64,000 nt of DNA from Terebella lapidaria (GCA_949152475.1 OX424559.1:18011809-18075808); one strand, 5' to 3'; positions 52,196-63,079 are shown, numbered from the stretch's first letter. A program made the numbers and translations. Notes: generated from the letters alone by a model not told the origin.

Positions 52196-54374
52196 CACCA
52201 AGTGAAACCGACTAGCGGAACGCGCGTTCCCTCGATCAAAGATGGCGAGCAGTAGGTTTTGCTTCGATTTGTTTTGCCGAAGAACATGGAATAGTTCACG
52301 TTATTTGTATGGTTTGTGTTGTATGTAGAAGAAGCACACATTACTCCGGACAGCAGACATTATAAACAGGTTGTATGCCACTTAAAACGCATAAATAATG
52401 AATATTTCTTATCGCTGAAAACCCGCACTGATTAACGGAACGCAATACAATGATTTACGGAAAGCGCCAGACAATTTATGTCTCGATGAACGGAACGCGC
52501 AAAACCATGTTGCATGAAATAAATGAATAAACCAACATGTGACTCAACAAATAGGTGAAAATAACTGTCATACACACGTGTGTTTCTTTCATAACGAGGA
52601 AGAGGATTCCTCACTATAGAATTAGGAACATTATGATGTTTTACTATCATTTCTCAATTTAGGAAATGTATCGTGTTCGAAGAACATTTCAACGCGAACG
52701 CCAATTTTCTCCCTGAAATACAAATATTGTAGGCCTGAAATTCCCAATAAAATTTGCCAGATTATGTAATATACTAGTATCAATAGTACAATTAGGCCCT
52801 ACCAAAAATTTTGTAGGTATTATTTATTTTAATTTTTTTCTTGTTCGTTTTTGTTTATGACGTTTTGCTGATCATTTTTAAGCCGAAAATTTTCCACCCT
52901 TGGAATTTATTTTTTCGATCACTAGTATCCCTATATGCCATATGTTTCGAAATGGTATATGGTTTGTATCACCCTTTAAATATAGACCGGAAAAAGCATA
53001 AAATAACCAGAATGGTTTCCAGATCAGTACTGTAATGGTTGAAATTAGTATTATGAACATATGGACAGCCATTGTGTAATTTTTTATCGATGTATTCGTT
53101 TCATCTTTGAATTATAAGCTTTGACCTTGATTTATAAATAAAAAGAATGATATGTACTGGATATTGCCCCATGCACAAAAAGTTTTACCGATACAAAACG
53201 TTTTATGGTTATCTATGATCTAATTAACATTTCATGACATTGTAATAGTGATAATGTACGACGGCGTATTAGGGCCAGGTTGTATGTAAAAAAATATGGT
53301 GTCTGCAGAAAAACAGCATGAGATATTACTGTCCACCAAGTACCGATCGGTACGAATCAGTCAGCACCCTATTCCGCCACTATGTTGAAAAACATGAGAA
53401 CTGTACATTTTCCTTACGACGATACCATGGACACATGATGGAAAACTTATGTACGTTCATATAAAATGCCTTGTAATCAGTTATAATTGAAGGCCTAGGC
53501 TATGCCTACTTAACATACTACACTCATCACAAAATCTTACTGATATTAGAATATAAATAATATTCCGCGCGTGGTTTAAATCAAGCACTTCCATTTAATA
53601 GTAATTGTCTCATTCCATTCCTCAGTGTACACCAAAGCACACTCTGGACATAGTATTCTGAATGTACATATCTGTTTGTGAAGTCCAGTTAAGATATTGT
53701 GACGATGTGCGGTACGGTATCAACTGAACATATCTAACATAACATGATGTATATAGTATGATGAATTGCATACAATACGGCTCACCATCTGAATTCCCAA
53801 TTCCCAAGCTTTAAATGACACAAACTCATTCATGCTCATGTCAGTGATGTTTGCATAGAGGACTACATAGGCCTGCATTTCACGCACGGAACACCTCATT
53901 ATTATATTTTTTGTTAAATTTGACCTTCATGTAATATAGGCCTACCTGGTGCATAACAATGTCAACACTCAACAGCTGCAATGTCTGAAATATATGAATA
54001 TACCTTCAACACTACAGTGAACAAACATGGATACAGTTCGGAAAATAAATTCTTAGCTGGAAATTTCATGTTCATGACTTCGCGTTCCGTAGGTCAATTC
54101 CTTGCGTTCCGTTAATCGTTTGCAAAGTTGATCTTCGCGTTCCGCTGATCTTCGTGTTTTCTTATCAGCTCATTTTCGACGCGATACACCCATATTACTA
54201 TCTGAAGCAGGTGCTTTACCTGACTAACCAATCTATAATTTTGTTTTATGTATAGATCACATGCAAATATCGCCCTAATTCGCTGCATCGGCCGGAAAAT
54301 TACTCGAAGCAAAACCTACCGCTCGCCATCTTTGATCGAGGGAACGCGCGTTCCGTTAGTCGGTTTCGCTGGTG
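52196..54374. mobile_element. Non-autonomous DNA transposon with 75-bp TIRs and GGAACGC sites
   Basis: The left end (52196-52270) and right end (about 54303-54374) are inverted copies. Each has CACCA, then GAAACCGACTA(G/A)CGGAACGCG, the palindrome GGAACGCGCGTTCC, TCGATCAAAGATGGCGAGC and AGGTTTTGCTTCGA. Further copies of GAT-NNACGGAACGCG lie inside both ends: 52430, 52452 and 52485 on the left, and 54081, 54104 and 54136 inverted on the right. With the TIR copies (52210 and 54347) this makes four per end. Such subterminal arrays are typical transposase-binding regions. No transposase frame is present in the 2.2 kb. I see no clear target-site duplication, and the superfamily is not assigned. 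Confidence 0.8.
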
Positions 54375-54435
54375 TGCAAGTCCACCATCACACATTTGTA
54401 GTTACTATGTATGGCAACTGTGTGCAAGTGCGAAT

Positions 54436-54477
54436 TAGAGTGAGTGCTGCCACCTGGGGTATGCAGCACTCACTCTA
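54436..54477. repeat. Perfect 15-bp inverted repeat with a 12-base loop
   Basis: TAGAGTGAGTGCTGC and GCAGCACTCACTCTA flank CACCTGGGGTAT with no mismatch. It lies 62 bp beyond the end of the 52196-54374 element. It is too long for chance in a window this size and could be a hairpin in RNA or a tiny foldback remnant. Confidence 0.85.
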
Positions 54478-54605
54478 GTAAGCAGTATCCTCATTGCCGG
54501 TTAATTGGCCACCGCGTCGCGCTGGTCTTCTAAGTTTGGGTAAAAACAGACCCACGGAGGGTAGGCATGGGCGGCCTGGTCCTGCTATCATTCGTGTTAA
54601 ATATA

Positions 54606-54690
54606 GTTATCGAATTTAAAATGATTTTGTTGAGTGTCTACATCAGATTAGAACCATTGAAATCACCCCCAGCGAGAGGTTTTTTTACAC
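54606..54690 (-). repeat. Inverted fragment of copy B's right part
   Basis: The stretch reads GAATTTAAAATGATTTTGTTGA(G/C)TGTCTAC(A)..., matching the reverse complement of 51968-52030 (GGTGATTTCAATGGTTCTAATCTGGTGTAGACA, shown in two parts) with only a few differences. It is closer to copy B than to copy A. The two copies flank the 52196-54374 element, so the local arrangement is an inverted pair around it. Confidence 0.75.
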
Positions 54691-55554
54691 TAAAATAAAC
54701 GCATAAACAATCAATTCGATCCAAAACATTGGGCAACATTATAACCATTGAAGGTCTGAACTCGGATGTACTACTATGGATATGTTTTTCTTTGTTTATT
54801 ATGTGTAGATTAATGAGCAATTTTATCTATTAAATTATGGTTATTTATCACACAAACTGTCCCATCCCATCATATTTCCGCTGGCCACAAAAATAATTAT
54901 TTCCACTGAAGGTTACTTGTGTTGAATATCGTTGAATACCACGGTAGTATAGTCAGAGTTGATACACAAAGGCATGATGGTAATCTTTGTTTCACTTCTA
55001 AACCATCATTGGCATCTGGAAAGGTATTGGTGATTATAGTTGCTTCGCTATGTTACTAGTAATGTTCTTACTATTCGCGTCACTTATTTCCCTTCTTGAG
55101 CACGGACCAGATAGTACAGAATAGTATAAAAAAGCAACGTCGGAAAACACTTTGCCAGAATCGAATCTAGCCTTCCACTTTACCGTCAACACTACTGAAT
55201 CGTTATGATAGATATTGAAAATTCCATAAAGTAATTATATCAGTGTACGACTGTACGTGCCACGCCTAGTGGTCGTGGTTTGCGACTGACGACCACTTGC
55301 CAAGGATGAGTTGGCCATGGCCCGGGGGGGGGGGGGGGGACGGCGAGGCACACCAGTAGTGGTGGTTGCTGATGATGTGAAGCCAAGGCTGCAACACTTG
55401 GCACTGCTTCTCCTAGTCGACTAAGAGCAACTTTTTAAACATATTAAACCCCAAAATTGTATCAGGAGTCTTGTGTCGCATTGCGAAGCCTCAGACCACC
55501 ACGCTCGCGAGAGAAAATTAAAAGTACGGTATCCTAACTGCCCCCAAGCGAATT
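54691..55554. other. Unassigned sequence leading into a hAT-like end
   Basis: No coding region is visible. A GC-rich patch at about 55255-55345 contains inverted pieces (GCCACGCCTAGTGGTCGTGG and GACGACCACTTGCC) and a run of about 17 Gs near 55324-55341. The stretch 55440-55554 (TTAAACCCCAAAATTGTATC and CCACGCTCGCGAGAG) probably is the interior of the hAT-like element whose end is amplified next to it. Confidence 0.4.
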
Positions 55555-55981
55555 TCTGGAATGGCCGTCCCCCACTCTGAACCAATCCTAGATCCGCCCC
55601 TGTGGGCTGGCGAGTTCTGGAATGGCCGTCCCCCACTCTGAACCAATCCTAGATCCGCCCCTGTGGGCTGGCGAGTTCTGGAATGGCCGTCCCCCACTCT
55701 GAACCAATCCTAGATCCGCCCCTGTGGGCTGGCGAGTTCTGGAATGGCCGTCCCCCACTCTGAACCAATCCTAGATCCGCCCCTGTGGGCTGGCGAGTTC
55801 TGGAATGGCCGTCCCCCACTCTGAACCAATCCTAGATCCGCCCCTGTGGGCTGGCGAGTTCTGGAATGGCCGTCCCCCACTCTGAACCAATCCTAGATCC
55901 GCCCCTGTGGGCTGGCGAGTTCTGGAATGGCCGTCCCCCACTCTGAACCAATCCTAGATCCGCCCCTGTGGGCTGGCGAGT
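55555..55981. repeat. Seven identical 61-bp units containing a hAT-like terminus
   Basis: Starting at TCTGGAATGGCCGTCC, a 61-bp unit repeats seven times with no difference that I can find. Each unit holds GAACCAATCCTAGATCCG and CCCCTG; on the minus strand this is CAGGGGCGGATCTAGGATT, the kind of terminus seen in many hAT elements. The last 12 bases of the unit (GTGGGCTGGCGAGT region) are not part of that terminus. Identity among all copies means very recent amplification or strong homogenisation. Confidence 0.9.
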
Positions 55982-57525
55982 TGTTTTGGAGGAGAAAATC
56001 GAACGTCTTCTCTGGAAGGAACTCTATATGCCTCAAACTGCCTCCAACCACACAATAATGTATGTGTTGTATTAATTGTTTAGAATAGTCATTTTGTAGT
56101 TAATCATCAATTATTATTCCGCAGACATCCAATTTGGGGTTGTCGTTTCCTATATTCCCGTTTTATTTTTCTTTGGGGCTTTATTAATGTTTATATTTAG
56201 TGGCTTAGTCATCATTATATTCATTCCATTTGTTTGTAAGTTGTTGGGCCTTTCATACATTTCAAAACTGCAATGAGCCAAATGCGATTTTTGTATTTCG
56301 TGTGGAACAATACAGAGTCTCGTGATATTACTAATACGTTCATATCATGTCAACTATAGCCTACAGGGTCTCCCAAAAGAAATAGTGTAGTAAAAAATAT
56401 ACAGATTAAGCGAAGAAAAATCTCTCACATATCCATGTTATGCATAGCAGATCGTGAAAATCAATATAATATATGCTACAATAACTGCTGGACGTGTGTA
56501 TAATTAACATGCAGACATTACCTGGAGTATCATAATGCTTCAGATTTTGTATATGACCATAATGTCAGATTATCACTGTCATAATGCAGCAGATCTCAAC
56601 TTACATTCAATGTAGCCCACAGCTGAGAGTGGCGTCGCTCGTCAAATCGCTAAGATTGCGATCCCAGTCGCAGAAAAATGAATACTTTTGACATAGCGCT
56701 GAACACGAGACAGCCTCTAGAAACCAAAAATCGAGGAACATGCCTCTGTAAAGAGATTTATCGCCAATTTTTCAGAATGATAGGTGTGTTATTTCCAAGC
56801 AGTTGCTCGGCTTTATTCATTCACATGTGTGAATTACAGAGGAGAGGCCTGGGGCCTAGTGCACCAAACCTAAACCTAATCCTGAGCATTTTGAGCCTGG
56901 ACTTAACGCCTGACGATAAAGTAAACGTGCTTTATTTTTAAACACAATGTCAAGTATCCCAATTAGCATGTTTTGAGGTAAAAATCACACATTTTTCAAG
57001 AAAACAGCCAAAAACTTAATTTTGGTCCTTTGGGGGCGTTTTAAGCATGTTTTTGTCGGAAATATCCGCCATATTTATATAAAAAAACCTCGAAAATAAA
57101 AGCTAAAAATGCACTCTTTCACCAATGATTCTGAGTATATTTGTGCACATATTTGGGAATATATGACAATGAACTGTAAAGATAAAAATGTGACAGACGG
57201 CCAGACAACTCAATGGATATAATGTATTTTTGTGCTTAATTCAGGACCAACATAATTTCGTGGCAGGTCATATGTGGCATCAAAAGCACAGATTGGATGA
57301 TATGTGAAAATATTATGCAGATAGATATCAGTATAGTATTTTCTTACTAATAATAAAATGATATGTTACTGCAGTTGACGCTGCAGTTATCCCTGACACT
57401 AGTGCTACACCATAGCAGCATCAGAACTTTTCTCTAGAAATTTCTTACATATAGGGTGTCATACACAGTGCATATTTTTTCATAACATTCGCGGACATGG
57501 AACTGCATGGATTATACAGATGTAT
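55982..57525. other. Unassigned AT-rich sequence
   Basis: An 87-codon plus-strand frame at 56678-56941 has no recognisable motif and I do not call it a gene. At about 56620-56670 the text GTGGCGTCGCTCGTCAAATCG and GATTGCGATCCC is loosely tRNA-like, but the B-box has an extra base. Nothing else stands out. Confidence 0.35.
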
Positions 57526-58589
57526 CAGGGGCGTGTACAGGATTTCTGGAAAGAGGGGGCACAATTCGACGACAGGGGGTCTGAGGGCCGATGAAGGCCT
57601 TTCGCATGAAATGCGATGGACTTTCGCCTTATTTAGATAGATAACATTGGATAATATGACAGAGAATCCTAATTGGTGAAAGCCTTTTGCTCAATGCAGA
57701 GTGGGGTGAAAGAAATTATTATTATTTTATAATCACTTGTATTATGTAATACCAGATGCATAAACAATGCCACAATCCTGCAATCTGGATTTCAGTTTCC
57801 TCCGGTCCCATAGCCGAATACGCTGTATATAATACAATAATTCTAAATTCCAGTATATGCCTACATGCCCCTCTCGCAACTTAGCTGATGTCATGACTCT
57901 ATCGGACACCTTGAAGAGGGACGCAGCCTTCGTGGCAAAGAAATGTGACAGAAAGTTTTATATAATAGGCCTGGGGCTCTAGGCGGGCACCAGAAGCTGT
58001 AGGGGTCTAGATGTTCTTTGGTTGATTCTGAACGTTTTCAAGTGTAGATCATAATCTTCAGATCCAAGGATTTATTGGGATGAAAATGACAATTTTTAAT
58101 CTTTAACACATGATATTGACGATCGAACATTTCGATTGACAGACCTATCACATCCTAAACAACCCCAGATTACAACAAAATGTTGCACTGGGGGCAGCGT
58201 TTATCCCCCTCCCATCAAACAAAGGACGAAGGGGCTGGGTGGCGTGGAGGAAGTGGGATAGGGAGTTCCTGGCATTAGCCTGGCTTTAATTTCAAAGATA
58301 TAAATATATACATGATGTGACCGCTGATCATGCCTGTGTTAGCAAACAATATGGGAACATTATCATGCCGTACTAGCGATATCGTTCGCGCGCTGTACAC
58401 ACTTCGTACACACTAACTGGATGGATGACTATCATCAAAAATACAATAAAATGAAGAACATTATTTAATTTTATTTAATTCTCTAAGAAAGGAGTGAGGG
58501 CACGATTTTGTGAAAAAGGGAGCACAAAGGTACCTATTTCATGGAAAGAGGGGGCACGTGCCGGTTGTGCCCCCTCTGAACACCCCCAG
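57526..58589. mobile_element. Probable hAT-like non-autonomous element
   Basis: The left end reads CAGGGGCGTGTACAGG and the inverted right end reads CTGGGGGTGTTCAGAGG; both continue into GAGGGGGCACAA. The first bases fit hAT-type termini (CAGGG). GGAAAGAGGGGGCAC occurs near both ends (57548 and 58544). At the right end GAGGGGGCAC (58548-58557) and GTGCCCCCTC (58567-58576) form a perfect 10-bp hairpin. No transposase frame is present in the 1.06 kb. I could not find a clean 8-bp target duplication. Confidence 0.6.
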
Positions 58590-58826
58590 TGCATTTTACT
58601 TGCAAAGATCTTTTTTTTCACAAATTTACACCGTATGTTCTGATTTTGTCAGACTTTTCAGAACGTGAACATAAGCATGACCTGAGCCCAATAAATGGAA
58701 TCACAACATTCAATTTTCGGTGGCTAGCTGCAGGGCGTTCTGGGTTTTTCAAAAATACTACACGAGGTAGTTATACTAAGAATTTAGTACAAATAGGTAA
58801 TTAATTTTCATGCTTAGATATTACTA
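58590..58826. other. Unassigned spacer
   Basis: A short open stretch on the plus strand has no motif. Nothing can be assigned here. Confidence 0.3.
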
Positions 58827-58964
58827 GTTATCCCATGTTTGTTCACGGAATACGGAGTTATATCTACGTCTAGCTGTTCGTATCCCACGAGGTCGAAGGC
58901 CGAATGGGATACGGACAGCTAGACGTAGATATAATTCCGTATTCCGTGAACAGACATCGGGTAA
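58827..58964. repeat. Near-perfect palindrome, about 60-bp arms
   Basis: The left arm (58827-58885) and right arm (58905-58964) are inverted copies with only a few mismatches: TGTTCACGGAATACGG, TATATCTACGTCTAGCTGT and CGTATCCC, each mirrored. The 19-base loop is ACGAGGTCGAAGGCCGAAT-like, itself containing GGTCGAAGGCC. The whole would fold into one long hairpin. Confidence 0.9.
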
Positions 58965-58990
58965 CGAATTTATCAATGACTGAAAACGTA

Positions 58991-59714
58991 CGGAAGCAAA
59001 TTGCTATCAAGTGTGTAAAAATTTGTATCTCGTACGTACGACTTACTAACACGTGTGTACGAGTTAATAAGTCATACATACGACTTATTAACTCCTACAT
59101 ACGACTTATTAACTCATACATACGACTTATTAACTCGTACGTACGAGTTATTAACTCGTACGTACGAGTTAGTAAGTCGTACTTATGAGATACTAAGTCA
59201 TTTGTACGAGTTATTAAGTGGTACATGCGAGTTAATAAGTCGTACATACGACTTAGTAAGTCGTGTGTATGAGATATAACTCATATGTACGAGATAAGAA
59301 ATTTTACGCACTTGATAGCAATATGCTTTCGTAGTGAAACGTATTGTTATCAAGTGTGTAAAAAACGTATTCGTACGTATGACTTATATCTCGTATGTAC
59401 GACTTATTAACTCGTACATATGGCTTAGTATCTCATAAGTACGACTTACTAACTCGTATGTACGAGTTAATAAGTCATACGTACGGGTTAATAAGTCATA
59501 TGTACGAGTTAATAAGTCGTATGTACGAGTTAGTAAGTCATACGTACGGGTTAACAAGTCGTACATACGAGTCAACAAGTCATATGTATGAGTTAATAAG
59601 TCGTACATACGAGTTTTGAAGTCGTACATATGAGTTATTGAGTCGTACGTATGAGATATAAGTCGTACGTACGAGATAACATGTTTTACACCTTTGATAG
59701 CAATACGCTTCCGT
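58991..59714. repeat. Two modules of 21-bp repeats with shared inverted ends
   Basis: Each module begins GCTATCAAGTGTGTAAAA (58991 on; a GTTATCAAG form at 59336) and ends with the inverse TTTTAC(G/A)C...TTGATAGCAATA (59302-59332; 59684-59714). Between the ends lie 21-bp units such as ACTTATTAACTCGTACGTACG (59026-59297 and 59372-59680). The units are close to self-complementary, built on TCGTACGTACGA and TTAATAA. Because 21 is a multiple of three, long frames with a seven-residue TYDLLTR/TYELVSR repeat are open on both strands. That mirror symmetry argues for a DNA structure, not a protein. Confidence 0.88.
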
Positions 59715-62700
59715 AAAAACGAGACCCGTAAGGGATATGTTTATATCACCGCTGGTATTGGCCAATGACCGTCTCGGATTTGCCTTCATTATTATCCTGA
59801 TATGTACTGTTAGGAATGGTTCTGTTGGAAATATCCTGTTCAATACCGGTGAGTAGGCACTGAATATTACAGTATACATGTAGTTTCGCAAACTACACAT
59901 AGACATATTTTCCGATACTAGAAACAGGAACAATAACATTTTTTTCGGGATTGTCAATAAGCTATCAGCAACCACCAGATTATCCGAACGGAAGTGAAAG
60001 TGTATCATCATTAAAGTGTATTTAGTACTGACTGACTATGACAAAACATCGATGTGTTTACTTATCAATAACCCAAACTCGTTTACCCATTCTGTGTCTT
60101 TCTGACAGAAAATTAGTTTCTGCTCCCTATAGTTGGGACCTTCGAACATACATCTTTCAGTGATTCATTTGTCTACTATCTTAAGATCAACTGAAATGAC
60201 GTGCCAATCTGGTTTGTGTAGGAAAAGAGTATTTGTGCGAGTGCAGTGCATTTCTGCAAGTGCAAGTGGATTTCATAAGAAGTCATCAATTTGGAAGTGA
60301 TTAAAAGTTTAAATAGTTAAACGTTTTAACTCGTATTTGAATATTTTGAACGCAATAGGATTTGCATTTGAGTAGGAAACTGACGTGTATCAGAATTTGG
60401 CATGTATAATGGTAAATTTGACTGAGCAGATACTGTATATTTTGTAAAATATTGTTGAGCAATATTGCAAAACTATATCCATGATAATATAACACAGACA
60501 AAATTCATAGCTATTTGATATAGGAACACCAATATATACTACTATACTACACTAATATACTAGTGTATAATCCATATATAATAAGTATTTACAGAATAAA
60601 CAAAACCACTGTGATTCCAATTAATCGATGAAACGATCTGTTGTATTAGCACGTTACTCCAGGAACGAGGCATGTGCGTCATATATCTCAGCCCCAAAGC
60701 AATGGTAATTAAGGTTGATATAGAAATATGAATTGTATCACTCTTCATGAAACTTGATGGATATATGAGTTCGGCCATTGTGGATCCAAGCAAAACAAAA
60801 TACTGTGAAACAACCGCGCTCTGCCATTCTCCATAAATTACATGCACATATATTTTATTTAAATATACATCGCGTTCGACTCTCGCCGCCCGCCTTTAGC
60901 TTGGTCACTGCTGGCTAGAACGCGCATTGATTTTCTCGAATCTATCTCGATTCACTATGTACCACGTGGACTGACAAATCCACGCACACCACGGTATATC
61001 CCGAATTTTGTCTCATAACTACACTATATATGCAGATAAAAACTGGAAAATGTTTTGTTATCTTGTATCAGAGGTGTTGCACTTAAAAAATTAGTTTTGA
61101 AAAAAATAACATTGCATACATTCGAGGTCAGTTGCTTTAACAGACTGGCAATTTATCTTGATGATGTCAGTGATAATGTAAACAACTATATATCATCCAA
61201 ATGTCAACTAAATAATTACCATCGATTTAAATATCCAAAACCTTATTTAACACGCTGTAATTTTACAAAAATTTTCTACAAAATTTTACAGAATCTTATT
61301 CACTTAAATGTCAGATGCATGGGAAGTCAGGAATAATTTACTGATGAAGAGACATACTTAAATACTTGTATATTCATTCACACTAGCTAGTAAAATACAC
61401 TAATGAGCACACGAGAGTTGGTAATTATATACTTGTGATTGAAATAGAAACTTGTGTTCGTTCGTACCTTTCCCTTTGGATATTACTTGTAAAGTGCCCA
61501 CATTATTTTGACGATTTCATGCAGCAAACACAATATATTGTATTTCTTGTCTCCCCGCAGGGGAGACTTCTTAAACGCTCTCTGAGATTCCCATGGGGGA
61601 AATACTCTTCGACTGGGGGAAAACCCCGGTTTCGGAGGGAAAATACTTCGAACGTGTGTTCTACAGAGCTCGACGTAAATAATTCAGTTAATTAATATAA
61701 TCTGACGAGTATTTTCGTCGAAGGGTGCATTTTTTTCTTCACTATTGCTGGATTTGAGAATAAATACATAACTACGGTGTGCATTCAGTCAACCGTGTAT
61801 CACTTTTGTCCATACTGTCGAGTCATCGCTCACTTCTCACGCTTATTCTTCATGTCAGTGCCAAATTTTCCTTGTTTTGAAGCAGTAAAAATAGCACATT
61901 TGTTGCGTTCCATTTTCTGAATGCATCTTCACTTCTAACAATCAGACGCATTTATTTTTCGCTGTCCCGTAACGAGCTGATTTTTCGCTCGCAAAGTGCG
62001 GAAGGGCATAAGACACCATTTCGAGTTACATTCACTCCCCATGTTAAACCTACCTTACGATGAACAATGTACAGCATTCCCTGCGATACTTGGGGTTTAG
62101 CGATAAAATCCCACAAATGTCCCACCAATGTGCCTAACAAAAAATGTACATTTCATTATGGATCGACAGATTCAGTTTTTGGCTACAGTTTGTTGGAAAT
62201 TACCTAATATATTGGTCAACCACTACCTCGTGTGCCAGTTCTCACAGGACGTTTTTCCAAGTGCAGTACGAATATATCACTTAAATATCACTTTCACATC
62301 GTCCATTCACACATATACTATACATTACTCACTGATATTGGCGAAGCATATCCTCACCGTGATCATGCGGAAGCCACGTGTTTTTGTTTATTTACAAAAT
62401 CGTGTGTTACCGGATGTGGCCTATTTGCGCATGTGTGGTCGGAAGATTGATTACCGTAGTATTTATCGTTGACAATGTGTAAAAGTCGGAATGGGTTCCG
62501 AGTTCAACACCACCGCCTTCAACATTCATATTTCAGTGCTTATAAATATTCCGGCGACGGCACTCAAATTTATTGGACACTTCTCATATGGCATCTATAT
62601 TGTCGCATATTTGTACACTAGTGACCAAAAACAACCTTACGAATATATTGAATTTTGGGCCAAATAGAAAACGGTGCTGAACTTTATGAACACCTTGCTA

Positions 62701-62874
62701 TTTTTTATGTTCGTACTCGATCAGTGTTCATACGAACTATATGGTACCAATTGCTTCCACATCGGTATATTCGTCCGGCATGGACATCGTAGGCCTATAT
62801 GATATGCGCACGGAAATAAATTGAAAACAGTTCTAGAAATGATCGCGCTATTGACTTCTGTCATCCGGGGAGAT
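59715..62874. other. Unassigned AT-rich sequence
   Basis: No gene can be supported. Short frames (for example 61055-61336 plus and 62128-62472 plus) lack motifs and overlap alternatives. A short hairpin GTCTCCCC-GCA-GGGGAGAC sits at 61549-61567, followed by several TGGGGGAAA/GGGAAAATAC stretches up to about 61650 that form a loose repeat. Confidence 0.35.
61549..61567. repeat. Perfect 8-bp hairpin GTCTCCCC-GCA-GGGGAGAC
   Basis: An uninterrupted inverted repeat with a 3-base loop lies in AT-rich sequence and is followed by G-rich repeats (GGGGGAAATACT, GGGGGAAAACCCC, GAGGGAAAATACTTCG). It could be a small mobile-element remnant. No function is inferred. Confidence 0.6.
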
Positions 62875-62891
62875 CTGGTGCTTTGCACCAG
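62875..62891. repeat. Perfect 7-bp hairpin CTGGTGC-TTT-GCACCAG
   Basis: A small inverted repeat directly abuts the left arm of the large palindrome that follows. It may mark the insertion site or be an outer arm of the same structure. Confidence 0.6.
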
Positions 62892-62892
62892 G

Positions 62893-63079
62893 TATGATTA
62901 GGGGATTGATCCTGGTTGGGCGGGATTTGACGGCTCACATACGCATGGTCGAGAGAAAGGATGCAGACAATTCACGAGCGAGCGTAGCGAGCGAGGGAAT
63001 TGCCCTAGCATCCTTTCTCAAGACCGTGCGTATGGGAGCCGTCAAATCCCAACCAACCAGGATCAATCCCGATTATAAC
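62893..63079. repeat. Near-perfect palindrome, about 80-bp arms, GAGCG-rich loop
   Basis: The left arm (62893-62973) and right arm (62996-63079) are inverted copies with roughly ten differences. Shared stretches are GGGATTGATCCTGGTTGG, GGGATTTGACGGCTC, CATACGCA and GAGAAAGGATGC. The loop reads ACGAGCGAGCGTAGCGAGCG, which is itself made of CGAGCG/GCGAGCG repeats. No frame is present. The architecture matches the palindrome at 58827-58964. Confidence 0.9.

Noticed and set aside
55421-55636. A 71-codon minus-strand frame over the 61-bp repeats
   Set aside because: It is a shadow of the hAT-like terminus and its tandem copies. The period of 61 is not a multiple of three, so it cannot extend through the array.
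56620-56672. tRNA or tRNA-derived SINE
   Set aside because: GATTGCGATCCC has an extra base relative to a B-box, no good A-box precedes it at the right distance, and the cloverleaf arms do not pair.
56678-56941. An 87-codon frame ending LNLILSILSLDLTPDDKVNVLYF
   Set aside because: No recognisable domain, no splice or promoter context, and a length within chance for this window.
59055-59629. Heptad-repeat proteins TYDLLTR on plus and minus strands
   Set aside because: The same heptads appear on both strands because the 21-bp unit is nearly self-complementary. This is a property of the DNA, and there is no promoter, splice site or unique flanking coding sequence.
60850-60900. B-box-like GTTCGACTCTCGCC
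   Set aside because: An isolated match with no A-box or tRNA fold. It is treated as chance.
61055-61336. A 93-codon plus-strand frame (VALKKLVLKKITLHTFEV)
   Set aside because: Lys/Ile/Asn/Leu-rich composition typical of AT-rich non-coding sequence, with no motif and no splice-site support.
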